Source: Nonomuraea muscovyensis (GTDB taxonomy: Bacteria; Actinomycetota; Actinomycetes; Streptosporangiales; Streptosporangiaceae). Taken from it: a stretch of 64,000 nt of DNA. The stretch covers positions 310,001 through 374,000 of the forward strand of contig NZ_JACHJB010000002.1 of NCBI RefSeq assembly GCF_014207745.1, in the 5' to 3' direction. Shown in pieces: positions 52,401 through 60,619 of the stretch (position 1 is the stretch's first letter; every line of letters starts with the position of its first letter). The notes under the pieces are model-generated. The model searched no databases and had not been told where the DNA came from. It saw nothing but the letters and a program-made list of their open reading frames with translations. The position numbers and the translations under genes are program-made.

Positions 52401-52627
52401 TCGGGATCGCGGATCTCGCGCTGCGCCAGGGACAGTACGAGCAGGCCGCGCGATTGCTCGCGGCAAGCGACGGCGTGCGCGGTACGCCGGATCGTTCGCA
52501 GCCGGACGTTTCCAGGATCGCCGCGGACACCCGGAATCGCCTCGGCGAAACCGTGTTCACCGAGGCGACCCATGCCGGTCGGCGGCGGGATTGGCGTGAG
52601 CTGGCCGAGATCACGCTCGCTTCGTGA
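49475..52627 (+). CDS. AfsR/SARP-type regulator with NB-ARC and TPR-like regions
   Basis: A 1050-residue regulator with three parts: an OmpR-like DNA-binding domain (1-95, V-E-L-L-G-P-F-E-V) and a BTAD domain (about 95-245); an AAA/NB-ARC-type ATPase (about 260-560, Walker A T-G-A-G-G-S-G-K-T near residue 286, Walker B L-I-L-D-N-C-E-H); and a helical, TPR-like C-terminal half. Such proteins switch on secondary metabolism or stress genes when the ATPase is triggered. The ATG at 49475 was chosen because the DNA-binding domain begins at once. Target genes are not evident nearby; a sigma factor gene follows downstream. Confidence 0.9.
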   Translation: MTDVRVELLGPFEVRNPDGAVVEVPGIRLRALLAALALEPGRIVTRARLVDWIWGQQQPADEVNALQALVSRLRRVLPDGVIEADSGGYRLAVAPDAVDVCRFEHLVGQARAAEPAARADLLRSALALWRGRAMADIALRDSDVFDAAVARLDELYVAALGDRVDADIRLGRGSELVSELTELVAAYPLREGFVAALMRALAEAGRGNEALTVYQRTRERLAEELGADPSAELSALHTALLRGELGERAENRRTNLRAELTSFVGKDEDLFAVAGLAVKHRLVTLTGAGGSGKTRLATETARTMLVELPDGAWLVELASVRAGGDLAQAALTAIGLRDQGLLGGARGGEPMDRLIAAVRERAILLILDNCEHVIEAAAAFADRLLGECRRLRILATSREPLGITGEVLWQVEPLALPAKGADPSEVGSSPAVRLLRDRADLVRKDIGSDAHTLSAMARICRALDGIPLAIELAAARLRTMPIDQLAHRLDDRFRLLTSGSRTALPRHRTLRAVVDWSWDLLTEAERGVLQRFSVFSGGASLEAAERVCGDEAFAGEQVFDVLTALIEKSLLLADGEGTPRYRMLNTIREYAAHRLAEAGETESACRAHLAYFTELAETAEPHLRRAEQLEWLSTLETEHDNISAALRGAIAEGWAHEAMRLVAAVGWYWFLSGHRAEGTELSIAAASLHGEVPDEVRAMAYAIVTVFETSGPGRDQYQAREWIHRAHQLTQRSGYRHPILGFVRPLERMLQGPAEFLPAFEPLIADDDPWVRAQARLTRGRLRLTLGGDATDVDIDAEIALAEFRTLGDRWGISWALTFLADRLAMRGELARACEHYEEAAVALTEVGATEDVVDLRARQAQLYWLLGDERSSASAISEAQRYAGDIAWPDTLAELELSKARLARWRGEPDSAHRHLAAVRAVLGNDELNDMVRARVMDLYGYLTEDLEMARAHRSEAFRAAVETTYPPVIAEVLIGIADLALRQGQYEQAARLLAASDGVRGTPDRSQPDVSRIAADTRNRLGETVFTEATHAGRRRDWRELAEITLAS

Positions 52628-52853
52628 ACGTCGTGCGCGCCCACAGGTAGCCGATCAACCGGCCTGGCGCGGCGGCCGCACCGGGGGCACATATCAGTTA
52701 TCGATTCGTTACCAAAAGAAGGTGATGGCGGCCGTTCAGCGGGGAGAGTGGATCTCGAAGTCCAGCAGAGGGCTTCCTCTCACGCGAACCAAGGCGTGCC
52801 TCTGCATGGGCTTTTTCCATGGACGGGGCCGCCGGCACATCTGGGAGCAGCAC

Positions 52854-53627
52854 GTGCCTGTCCTGACCATTGCACTCCAGCACCTGACCGCCGAGGAACT
52901 CCTGGCCGGCCTGGCCGACCCGCACATCTCCGATCTGGACGTCGCGCGCATCCGCGAGCGCCTGGTGGAGATGCACGAAGGATTGGTGAGCGAGGTCACC
53001 CGCCGCTACCGCTACCGCGGCGAGCCCATGGACGACCTGCGCCAGGCCGCCTACGTGGGCCTGATGAAGGCCATCAACGGCTACGATCCCACGCTCGGGC
53101 ACGAGTTCAGGGGATACGCCATGGTCACCGTGCTGGGCGAGGTCAAGCGTCACTTCCGCGACCGCACGTGGGCCATCCGAGTGCCGCGCGTCTACCAGGA
53201 ACGCCGCATTGAGATCAACAAGGCCACTGCCGAGCTGACCCAGGTCCTCGGCCACTCGCCGACTGTGGCCGAGCTGGCCGCCAAGCTGGGCATCTCCGAG
53301 GAGGACGTGCTGCTCGCCCTGGAGGCCTCCACCGCCTACTCCGCGCTGTCGCTGGACGCGCCGGTGGGCGGTGGTGACGAGGACGCGGCCGAGCTGAGCG
53401 ACTTCCTGCCCGCGCAGGACCAGTCGCTCGAGACCCTGCTCGACAGGCACGCGATCAAGCCCCTCATCGACGCCCTGCCGGCCCGGGAGAAGAACATCCT
53501 GCTGATGCGCTTCTACGGCAACATGACCCAGTCGGAGATCGCCAAGGAGTTCGGCATCTCGCAGATGCACGTCTCGCGCATCCTGCGTGCCGTGCTGACC
53601 AAGCTGCGCGCCGCCCTGACGGACTGA
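52854..53627 (+). CDS. SigF/SigB-type stress sigma factor
   Basis: A 257-residue sigma factor of the SigB/SigF group. Region 2 lies at about 45-110 (M-D-D-L-R-Q-A-A-Y-V-G-L-M-K-A), region 3 at 115-175 (R-V-P-R-V-Y-Q-E-R-R) and region 4 at the end (M-T-Q-S-E-I-A-K-E-F-G-I-S-Q-M-H-V-S-R-I). These factors run general stress and developmental regulons and are usually held by an anti-sigma factor, none of which is encoded nearby. The GTG at 52854 follows GGGAG; longer starts exist. Confidence 0.92.
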   Translation: MPVLTIALQHLTAEELLAGLADPHISDLDVARIRERLVEMHEGLVSEVTRRYRYRGEPMDDLRQAAYVGLMKAINGYDPTLGHEFRGYAMVTVLGEVKRHFRDRTWAIRVPRVYQERRIEINKATAELTQVLGHSPTVAELAAKLGISEEDVLLALEASTAYSALSLDAPVGGGDEDAAELSDFLPAQDQSLETLLDRHAIKPLIDALPAREKNILLMRFYGNMTQSEIAKEFGISQMHVSRILRAVLTKLRAALTD

Positions 53628-53748
53628 CCCGGGCCCGGTCCGCCGAGCCCGACGACGGCGGTGCCTGCACGTCGTCAAGTGGTTCGAGCAGCGGGGGCGG
53701 GTGGAGCGTGCCGTCGAGCTGCGGGTGCGGCACGTCGACCTGGCCTGG

Positions 53749-53961
53749 TCAGGAGGCAGCCGCAGGCGTCGACCGGGGAGGGACCGTCGCGCTGTCAGCA
53801 GGTGCGTCGTGGCCGGGGTCGGGCTCGGCGTCGGAGCAGTCTCCCCGGCAGTAACCGTTGGCGACGATCAGCCGTCCGCGGGCGGGTGTGTAGGCGGTGG
53901 CCTGCGCGGCGACGGTCACGCCCTGGCACCTCGGGCAGATGAGTGGCTGATCGGCTGTCAT
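53749..53961 (-). CDS. Small protein with a C-x-x-C zinc-ribbon-like motif
   Basis: A 70-residue protein starting M-T-A-D-Q-P-L-I-C-P-R-C-Q-G and holding a second pair C-R-G-D-C near residue 40, so a zinc ribbon of the C-x2-C...C-x3-C kind is likely. The tail is rich in Ala, Pro and Asp. The ATG at 53961 follows AAGGGTC. It lies between the sigma factor and the repair operon on the opposite strand. No function is known. Confidence 0.5.
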   Translation of the reverse strand: MTADQPLICPRCQGVTVAAQATAYTPARGRLIVANGYCRGDCSDAEPDPGHDAPADSATVPPRSTPAAAS

Positions 53962-54291
53962 GAAAGACCCTTCATATCCTTGCGCGCGCAGTGGTGGCGA
54001 GGTGCTGCGAACCGCGATTTGTTCATCCGGGACGACCGTCACACGCCTCGCCCGTCTTGCGCGGCGTCGCCGCGGGCGATGTCGCCCGCGGCACACCGCG
54101 CAAAGGCATGGCGGAGCGGCATACAGGTCATGCGCTCACCATGCCGGACGCCACCGACAGTTTTCCCACGGCAGCCGGCGGGTGGGGCGCCTGGTACGCC
54201 CGGGCGAGCGGGGCGGAGCGAAATGAGCCGGACGCACCACCTCGAGCCCACTACGCTCCCTTGGAACGGCATGCGCGGGGTGGAGGGATGA
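53962..54291. other. Promoter region of the HerA-NurA operon
   Basis: 330 bp between the divergent zinc-ribbon gene and herA. I see a GGAGGG ribosome-binding site right before herA and no other recognisable element. Confidence 0.45.
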
Positions 54292-56049
54292 GTGACGGTC
54301 AACGGGGCGGTCAACCAGGAGGCGTCGACAGGGATGCCTGCGGCCGGCGAGGCCGTCGGACGGGTGCTCGGCACCCAGGCGGCTTCACCGCTGTCGTTCT
54401 GGATCGGTCTGGAGCCAGGCAAGATCGTCCAGCTTGACGACGTGGTGGTGACCAGACGGGAGGTGCCGGGCTACGGTCCCGTGCTGGTGGCGGGCGTGGT
54501 GACGACCGTGGAGGCCAGGCACGAGGGCGCGGCGTACGACTCCGATGTCTTCCTGATCGCCGACGGCGCGCTGCCGGCCGCCGTGGTCGAGGTGGCCGAG
54601 GTGCGGGTGACGAGGGTGGAGCCGGAGGTGTTCGTGCCGCCGCTGCCGGGCTCCAAGGTCTTCCTGGCCGGCGCGGACGACCGTGACCAGGCGCTCTACT
54701 TCGACGTGATGGAGCGGCGGATCCCTCTGGGGATGGGCCGTGACGGCCGGCCGCTGTACGTCAACTTCGACTTCCTCGACGGCACCCGGGGCGCCCACGT
54801 GTCGATCTCCGGCGTCTCCGGCGTGGCCACCAAGACGTCGTTCGCCACCTTCCTCCTCTACTCGATCTTCAATTCGGGCGTCCTGGAGGGTGAGGCGGCC
54901 AACACCAAGGCGCTGATCTTCTCCGTCAAGGGCGAGGACCTGCTTTTCCTCGACCACGACAACGTCCGGCTCGATGAGCGCGCCAGGAGCGTCTACGCTC
55001 GGCTGGGGCTGCCCGCCCAGCCGTTCGGCAGCGTCCACGTCTTCGCCCCGCCGCGCCCCGGCGACGCCAACGGCGTTCCGCACGTCTCCACCCGCACCCA
55101 TGGGGTGAGCGCCTTCTACTGGACGCTGGTCGAGTTCTGCGAGGAGGAACTACTGCGGTTCGTCTTCGCCGACGCCGACGACGAGCGGGCCGGATACTCG
55201 CTGCTGGTGGGGCAGGTCGCGGCCCGGCTGAAGGCGTGGGCCGCGCCGGTGGGGGAGGGCGGCGCGATCATGGTGCGGGGCACGTCCTGCCGCACGTTCG
55301 CCGACCTCGTCGAGATGCTGTCCGACCAGTTGCAGGACGAGGCCAGCCGTACGGACTGGACCGGCGCGCAGACCCCGCTCGGCACCGTCAACGCCTTTCT
55401 GCGCCGGCTCCGCAGCGCCGTGCGCCCGCTGTCACCGATCGTCCGGGGCGACCTGCCGTTCTACCGCAACCACGTGATCCGCACCTCCGACGCGCAGGTC
55501 TCCATCGTGGACCTGCACAACCTGCCGGAGCGGGCGCAACGGTTCGTGGTGGGGGTGGTGTTGCGCGGGGAGTTCCATCGCAAGGAGTCGTCCGGCACGG
55601 CCCGGCCGCTGCTGTTCGTGGTGCTGGACGAGCTCAACAAGTACGCCCCGCGCGAGGGCGACTCCCCGATCAAGGAGATCCTGCTGGACGTGGCCGAGCG
55701 AGGCCGCTCGCTCGGCGTCATCCTCATCGGCGCCCAGCAGACCGCCTCGGAGGTGGAGCGGCGCATCGTCTCCAACAGCGCCGTACGCGTCGCGGGCCGC
55801 CTGGACCCGGCCGAGTCCGCCCGGTCCGAATACGGCTGGCTGCCCCCGGCCGTCAGGGAACGCGCCACGATCGCCAAGCCGGGCACCATGTTCGTCGCCC
55901 AGCCGGAGATCCCCGTGCCGCTGGCCGTCGTCTTCCCCTTCCCCGCCTGGGCCACCCGGCCCGCCGAGGCCGCGGCCCCGCCGACGAAGGCTTCGGCCGA
56001 TCCGTTCCAGGGCCTGCCCGGCGTCGAAGACGACATTCCGCCCTTCTGA
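54292..56049 (+). CDS. herA: HerA-like DNA-translocating ATPase
   Basis: A 585-residue FtsK/HerA-type ATPase. The N-terminal 120 residues look like the HAS-barrel that docks nuclease partners. Walker A is G174-V-S-G-V-A-T-K181-T182 and Walker B is L-L-F-V-V-L-D-E-L-N near residue 440, followed by R-G-R-S-L-G-V-I-L-I-G-A-Q-Q-T and G-R-L (arginine finger) motifs. In archaea HerA forms a hexameric ring that pumps DNA while NurA degrades it. The GTG at 54292 has GGAGGG just upstream. It is the first gene of a four-gene set with SbcD, SbcC and NurA, with 14 bp to the next. Confidence 0.88.
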   Translation: MTVNGAVNQEASTGMPAAGEAVGRVLGTQAASPLSFWIGLEPGKIVQLDDVVVTRREVPGYGPVLVAGVVTTVEARHEGAAYDSDVFLIADGALPAAVVEVAEVRVTRVEPEVFVPPLPGSKVFLAGADDRDQALYFDVMERRIPLGMGRDGRPLYVNFDFLDGTRGAHVSISGVSGVATKTSFATFLLYSIFNSGVLEGEAANTKALIFSVKGEDLLFLDHDNVRLDERARSVYARLGLPAQPFGSVHVFAPPRPGDANGVPHVSTRTHGVSAFYWTLVEFCEEELLRFVFADADDERAGYSLLVGQVAARLKAWAAPVGEGGAIMVRGTSCRTFADLVEMLSDQLQDEASRTDWTGAQTPLGTVNAFLRRLRSAVRPLSPIVRGDLPFYRNHVIRTSDAQVSIVDLHNLPERAQRFVVGVVLRGEFHRKESSGTARPLLFVVLDELNKYAPREGDSPIKEILLDVAERGRSLGVILIGAQQTASEVERRIVSNSAVRVAGRLDPAESARSEYGWLPPAVRERATIAKPGTMFVAQPEIPVPLAVVFPFPAWATRPAEAAAPPTKASADPFQGLPGVEDDIPPF

Positions 56050-56063
56050 CCACAGGTGGTTTC

Positions 56064-57203
56064 GTGAAGATCCTGCACACCGCGGACTGGCACGTGGGCA
56101 AGGTGCTCAAGGGCCGCTCCCGCCTCGACGAGCATCGAGAGGTGCTGCGCGAGCTGGTCGCCGCCGCCCGCGCCCACGACGTGGACGCCGTCATCGTGGC
56201 GGGCGACCTCTTCGACACCTCCGCGCCCACCCCCGAGGCGCAGTCGCTGGTGCTCAACGCGCTCATGGCGTTGAGCGGCGACGGTCGGGACGTGGTGGTG
56301 CTGGCGGGCAACCACGACAACCCGCAGTTGCTGGAGGTCTACCGGCCGGTGCTGGGCAAGCTCGGCCTGCATGTGATCGGCTCTTTCCGCCGTCCCGAGC
56401 AGGGCGGCACGCTGGCCTTCACCGCGCGGTCGGGCGAGCCGGTGCGGCTGGCCGTGCTGCCGTTCCTGTCGCACCGGTACGTCGTACGCGCCGCCGAGGT
56501 CCTCAGCGGGACGGCCGCCGAGCACAACCGCGACTACGCCGCCCGCATCGGCGAGCTGATCGGCGCTCTCACCGCGGGTTTCCACGGTGACACCGTCAAC
56601 CTGGTCACCACCCACGGCACTCTGCCGGGCGGGGCGTTCGGCGGCGGCGAGCGGGAGGCGCAGTCGATCTTCTCCTACTACTTCGAGCCGACCGCCTTCC
56701 CGCCCGTCACCCAGTACGCCGCCCTCGGCCACCTGCACCGCCGCCAGCAGATCCCCGGCCCCTGCCCGATCTGGTACAGCGGCTCGCCCCTCGCCGTCGA
56801 CTTCGGCGAGGAGGGCAACACCCCCGGCGCGCTGCTGGTGGAGGTCTCGCCGGGGCGGCCCGCCGTGGTGCGGGAGCTGACGTTCGCCGCGGCCCGCAGG
56901 CTGCGTACCGTACGCGGCACGCTGGAGCAGCTTGAGGCCGTCGAACCCGGCGACGACTGGCTCAAGGTCATCGTCGAGGAGAAACCCCGCGTCGGCCTGG
57001 CCGACGACGTGCGCGAGCTGCTGTCGGGGGCCGTCGACGTCATGCTGGACGAGCGGTTCAGGCCGGTGCCCGCCACGCGGCGGGCGAGCTCGGCCGGCCG
57101 GAGCCCGCGCGAGCTGTTCCGCGACTACCTCGCCGCCACCGGCCGCCAGGACGAGCAGGTGGCCACGTTGTTCGATCGGCTCTACGACGAGGTGACCGGC
57201 TGA
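56064..57203 (+). CDS. sbcD: Mre11/SbcD-type nuclease
   Basis: A 379-residue calcineurin-fold nuclease, the SbcD/Mre11 partner of SbcC/Rad50. The five phosphodiesterase motifs are complete: A-D8-W-H10-V-G, A-G-D48-L-F-D, G-N83-H84-D-N, T-T-H-G-T-L and G-H-L-H-R, binding two manganese ions. It cuts DNA ends at breaks and hairpins. The GTG at 56064 follows GTGGT, and the gene overlaps sbcC by one base (TGATG). The C-terminal part is the capping and SbcC-binding domain. Confidence 0.93.
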   Translation: MKILHTADWHVGKVLKGRSRLDEHREVLRELVAAARAHDVDAVIVAGDLFDTSAPTPEAQSLVLNALMALSGDGRDVVVLAGNHDNPQLLEVYRPVLGKLGLHVIGSFRRPEQGGTLAFTARSGEPVRLAVLPFLSHRYVVRAAEVLSGTAAEHNRDYAARIGELIGALTAGFHGDTVNLVTTHGTLPGGAFGGGEREAQSIFSYYFEPTAFPPVTQYAALGHLHRRQQIPGPCPIWYSGSPLAVDFGEEGNTPGALLVEVSPGRPAVVRELTFAAARRLRTVRGTLEQLEAVEPGDDWLKVIVEEKPRVGLADDVRELLSGAVDVMLDERFRPVPATRRASSAGRSPRELFRDYLAATGRQDEQVATLFDRLYDEVTG

Positions 57204-59626
57204 TGCGTCCCCTGCTGCTGCACCTGGACCACTTCGGCAGCTTCCGCGAGCCGGTGAGCGTGGACTTCTCCGACACCGAGTACTTCGCGCTCGTGGGCCC
57301 GACCGGCGCGGGCAAGAGCACGATCATCGACGCGATCTGCTTCGCTCTGTACGGCACCGTGCCGCGCTGGGGCAGGGAAGGCGCCGTCGCCCACGCCCTG
57401 GCACCCTCCGTCACCGCCGGCAAGGTGGCGATGGTGTTCGACAGCGACGGGCGGCGTTACGGCGTGGTCCGCGCGATGGTGCGCGACGCCAAGGGCGCGG
57501 TGCGTACCAAGGAGGCCAGGCTCGACGAGCTGGACCCAGCCGCACCGCTCTCGGGGGCGTTCGAGGCGGTGGTCAGGCCGCTCGCCGAGGGCGAGAACGT
57601 CACCCCCGAGGCGCAGCAGGTGACCGGGCTGGAGTACCGGTTCTTCACCCAGTGTGTGGTCCTGCCGCAGGGCCGCTTCGCCGAGTTCCTGCACGCCGCG
57701 CCCCGCGAGCGGCAGGACCTGCTGGTGCAGTTGCTCGACGCCGACGTCTACGAGCGGATCAGGCAGCGCGCCGCCCGCGAGGAGGAGACCGCCAAGCAGG
57801 ACGCCTCCTTCGCCCGCGACCAGCTTGCCAAGCTCTCCGGGGCGACGGACGAGGCCGAGCGGGAGCTGACGGCGCGGCTGGCGGCGCTGCGGCGGCTGGC
57901 CGGGACCATGGGCGCCGATCTCGACCTGCTGCGGGCCGGGGAGGCCGACATCCGCCTGGCCGAGCAGGAGCGGGCCGCCGTGGCCGAACGCCAGTCGGTC
58001 CTGTCCGGGCTCCGCATGCCCGCAGCGGTCCCGACCCTGGCCTCGGCCAGGCGCGCCGCCGCGGAGTCCGTCGAGACGCTGGCCGCCGACGTGGCCCGGC
58101 TGGAGGCCGACGAGCACGAGGCGTACGAGGCGCTGGCCGCGCTCGGCGACCGCGGCGCTTCCCGGGCGGCGCTGGCCGCGCTGGACGCCCGCGAACGCCT
58201 GGAGGCCGAGGCCACGCGGGCCCGCGCCGCGGCCACGTCGGCCGTCGCGTTCCTCGAAGGTGCGGCCACCGAGCAGGCCGCAGCCGAACAGGCGCTTGCC
58301 ACAGCCGAGGACCAGCGCGAACGCCTGCGTGACGCCCACGCCGCCACCCACCTGGCCAACCGGCTGGAAGTGGGCCGGCCCTGTCCGGTCTGCCGCCACC
58401 CGATCTCCGAACTGCCCCGCCACGAGCCGCCCGCCGACATCCGCGCCGCCGACCGCGCCCTGGCGAACGCCCGCGAACGGGCCCAGCGCGCCAGAGCCGC
58501 CCATGCCAAGGCGGAGACGTCGGCGTCGATGCTGGCCACGCAGGCGACCCGGCTGGAGTCCGAGCTCGCCGCGCTGCCCGCCCCCGGTGACCGGGCCGAG
58601 CTCGAAGCGCGGCTGGCCGCCGTCGCCAAGGCCGACGAGTTGGCCGCCCAGGTACGCACCGCCGTCCGCGCCGCCCGGGGCGAGCTGGACCGGGCCCGGG
58701 TCGAGGCCGAGCGGGTCGTGCGCCAGGCCGAGTCCGCCTGGCGCACGCTGGAGGCCGCCCGCGACCGGCTGCTCGTCTCCGGCGCCCAGGACGATCCGCC
58801 ACCGCCCCTCGTCCGCGAGGATCTGCACCGGGCCTGGACCGAGCTGCTCGGCTGGCGCGACCGGGCCGCGCAGTCCGCCCGTGCCGCGCTGGCCGAGCGT
58901 GAGGAGCAGCTCACCCGGGCCCGCGCCCGGCTCGCCGCCGACCGCCGGGGACTGGCCGAGCGCCTGGCCGAGCATGGCGTCGCCGCCCCGCCAGACGCTA
59001 CGCCCGACCAGCTCGGCGCGGCCGTCGCCACGGCGGTCGCCCGTGCCGACAGCGCGCTCGACCGCCTCAAGGAGGAGCGCAGGCGCGCCGCCGACCTGGA
59101 GAACCGGATCACCATGAAGGAGCATGAGGCCAAGGTCGCCCACGAGCTGGCGCTGCGCCTGCGCGCCAACGCCTTCGAGCGCTGGCTGTGCGCCGAGGCC
59201 CTCGCGGTGCTCGTCGCCTCCGCCTCCGACACGCTGCGCGAGCTGTCCGACGGCCAGTACGAGCTGGCGCTCGCCGACAAGACCGGTGACATCGAGGTCA
59301 TCGACCACGGCGAGGCGGGCATGCGGCGCAGCGCCCGCACGCTGTCCGGCGGCGAGACCTTCCAGGCGGCCCTCGCCCTGGCGTTGGCGCTGTCCGGCGC
59401 GGTCGCCAGGCGCCTGGATTCGATCTTCCTGGACGAGGGGTTCGGCACGCTCGACCCGGCCACGCTCGACACCGTCGCCACGACGCTCGAACGCCTCGCC
59501 GCCGGCCAGGAACGTATGATCGGCCTCGTCACCCACGTTCCCGCGCTGGCCGAGCGGGTGCCGGTGCGCTTCGAGGTCAGGCGCGACGCAAAGGGCTCCC
59601 ACGTCCGGAAGGCCGGGATCCAGTGA
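57203..59626 (+). CDS. sbcC: Rad50/SbcC-type ATPase
   Basis: An 807-residue SMC-like ATPase. The N-terminal Walker A is G-P-T-G-A-G-K-S-T (about residues 32-40), the coiled-coil arms fill residues 170-690, the zinc hook is C394-P-V-C397 in the middle, and the C-terminal half brings L-S-G-G-E-T-F (signature, about 713) and I-F-L-D-E-G-F-G (Walker B). It opens and closes around DNA to control SbcD. At 807 residues its arms are shorter than those of Escherichia coli SbcC (over 1000). Its start overlaps sbcD and its end overlaps nurA by 4 bp (GTGA). Confidence 0.93.
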   Translation: MRPLLLHLDHFGSFREPVSVDFSDTEYFALVGPTGAGKSTIIDAICFALYGTVPRWGREGAVAHALAPSVTAGKVAMVFDSDGRRYGVVRAMVRDAKGAVRTKEARLDELDPAAPLSGAFEAVVRPLAEGENVTPEAQQVTGLEYRFFTQCVVLPQGRFAEFLHAAPRERQDLLVQLLDADVYERIRQRAAREEETAKQDASFARDQLAKLSGATDEAERELTARLAALRRLAGTMGADLDLLRAGEADIRLAEQERAAVAERQSVLSGLRMPAAVPTLASARRAAAESVETLAADVARLEADEHEAYEALAALGDRGASRAALAALDARERLEAEATRARAAATSAVAFLEGAATEQAAAEQALATAEDQRERLRDAHAATHLANRLEVGRPCPVCRHPISELPRHEPPADIRAADRALANARERAQRARAAHAKAETSASMLATQATRLESELAALPAPGDRAELEARLAAVAKADELAAQVRTAVRAARGELDRARVEAERVVRQAESAWRTLEAARDRLLVSGAQDDPPPPLVREDLHRAWTELLGWRDRAAQSARAALAEREEQLTRARARLAADRRGLAERLAEHGVAAPPDATPDQLGAAVATAVARADSALDRLKEERRRAADLENRITMKEHEAKVAHELALRLRANAFERWLCAEALAVLVASASDTLRELSDGQYELALADKTGDIEVIDHGEAGMRRSARTLSGGETFQAALALALALSGAVARRLDSIFLDEGFGTLDPATLDTVATTLERLAAGQERMIGLVTHVPALAERVPVRFEVRRDAKGSHVRKAGIQ

Positions 59627-60579
59627 CAGGCTTCACCGTTGACCCCTGGGACCCCGGCTACGCTGCCGCCCTCGCCGTCGAGAACCTCTCCGAGCTGGGC
59701 GCCACCAGCGCCGAGCTGGTTCTCGACGTCGAGCGGCCGCCCGCCGACTGGAAGCCCGTCACGCCCGGCGCCGGCGCCTCCGCCCCCGAAACGCTGCTCG
59801 TCGCCGACGGGGTGCGCAGGATCGACGCCCGCGTCTGGGTGCACGACCCCGACACGCCCATGCCCGTGCCCGGCATCGCGGCCTCCTACGCGGCCGGGAT
59901 CGTCCGGTGCGGCCCGGCCGGCGCCGACCTGGCGGCGATCGAGGTCAACCGGACGCTGATCTCCGCCTCGCCGCACACGCCCGAGGTGAAGACCACGCAT
60001 GCCACCTACCAGCCCAGCAAGGCCGCCGACGCGAGCTTCGAGGAGCTGTCGCTGGCGCTGCAGCGGCAGGTCACCCAGCTGGAGGTGGACCTGGCGGTGC
60101 GACACCGGTCGCGAAGCGACGACCTGCTGCTGGTGGACGGGCCGTTGCGGGGGCGTACGCACCTGCCGCGCACGGTCGGCTACATCAAGACGCACCACAC
60201 CGCCTACCTGCCGCCACCGCAGTCCGCGGTGGTCGCCGCGCTCATGCCCCGCCAGCGCACGCCCGTGTTCCTGATGGGCACGAGCTGGCGGCGGCATGCC
60301 TGGTACGTGCGGCTCCCCGTCCAGTCGTCCGCGCCGTGGGCGGGCGTGGCGCGCTGCGAGGCCAGCGCGGAACTGGACCCGGCAGAGGCGGTACGGATCG
60401 CCGACGCGGTCACGCTCGCCCTGCCTCCGCTGGCCGGCGTGGCCTACAAGGACCCGCGCGCCCCGCAGAACCTGATCCCCATCGGCGGTCTGGAGAAGCT
60501 CCTGCGCCACCACCTGGGCGATGCCCGCCTGCTCTACCGCGCGCTCCGCACGGCCGCAGCGGGTGATCGGCCCCGTTGA
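59623..60579 (+). CDS. nurA: NurA-like nuclease domain protein
   Basis: A 318-residue protein of the NurA family (RNase H-like 5'-3' nuclease). The first catalytic region reads L-L-V-A-D62-G-V-R-R-I-D with the N-terminal Asp that binds manganese; the second is D-L-L-L-V-D-G-P-L near residue 168, and H-H-T-A-Y follows. The C terminus, P-I-G-G-L-E-K-L-L-R-H-H-L-G-D-A, is the part that contacts HerA in archaea. The GTG at 59623 overlaps sbcC. Its position in one operon with HerA, SbcD and SbcC strongly supports the name, although sequence similarity to archaeal NurA is modest. Confidence 0.82.
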   Translation: MTGFTVDPWDPGYAAALAVENLSELGATSAELVLDVERPPADWKPVTPGAGASAPETLLVADGVRRIDARVWVHDPDTPMPVPGIAASYAAGIVRCGPAGADLAAIEVNRTLISASPHTPEVKTTHATYQPSKAADASFEELSLALQRQVTQLEVDLAVRHRSRSDDLLLVDGPLRGRTHLPRTVGYIKTHHTAYLPPPQSAVVAALMPRQRTPVFLMGTSWRRHAWYVRLPVQSSAPWAGVARCEASAELDPAEAVRIADAVTLALPPLAGVAYKDPRAPQNLIPIGGLEKLLRHHLGDARLLYRALRTAAAGDRPR

Positions 60580-60619
60580 GGGTTCGGACCTTCCGAGGAG
60601 CAGGTTGGTCGCGCGGTGG

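Noticed and set aside
48938..52573. Very long open frame on the strand opposite the AfsR-like gene (also 13689-15785, 57182-59602 and 57748-60513)
   Set aside because: These mirror real genes with high third-position GC. They have low-complexity composition (Arg, Gly, Pro and His rich), no domain and no start site.
54292..60579. Reading the HerA operon as a phage-defence island
   Set aside because: Known HerA defence systems pair HerA with SIR2 or DUF4297-type effectors. Here SbcD, SbcC and NurA are partners and no other defence genes surround them, so DNA repair is the better reading.
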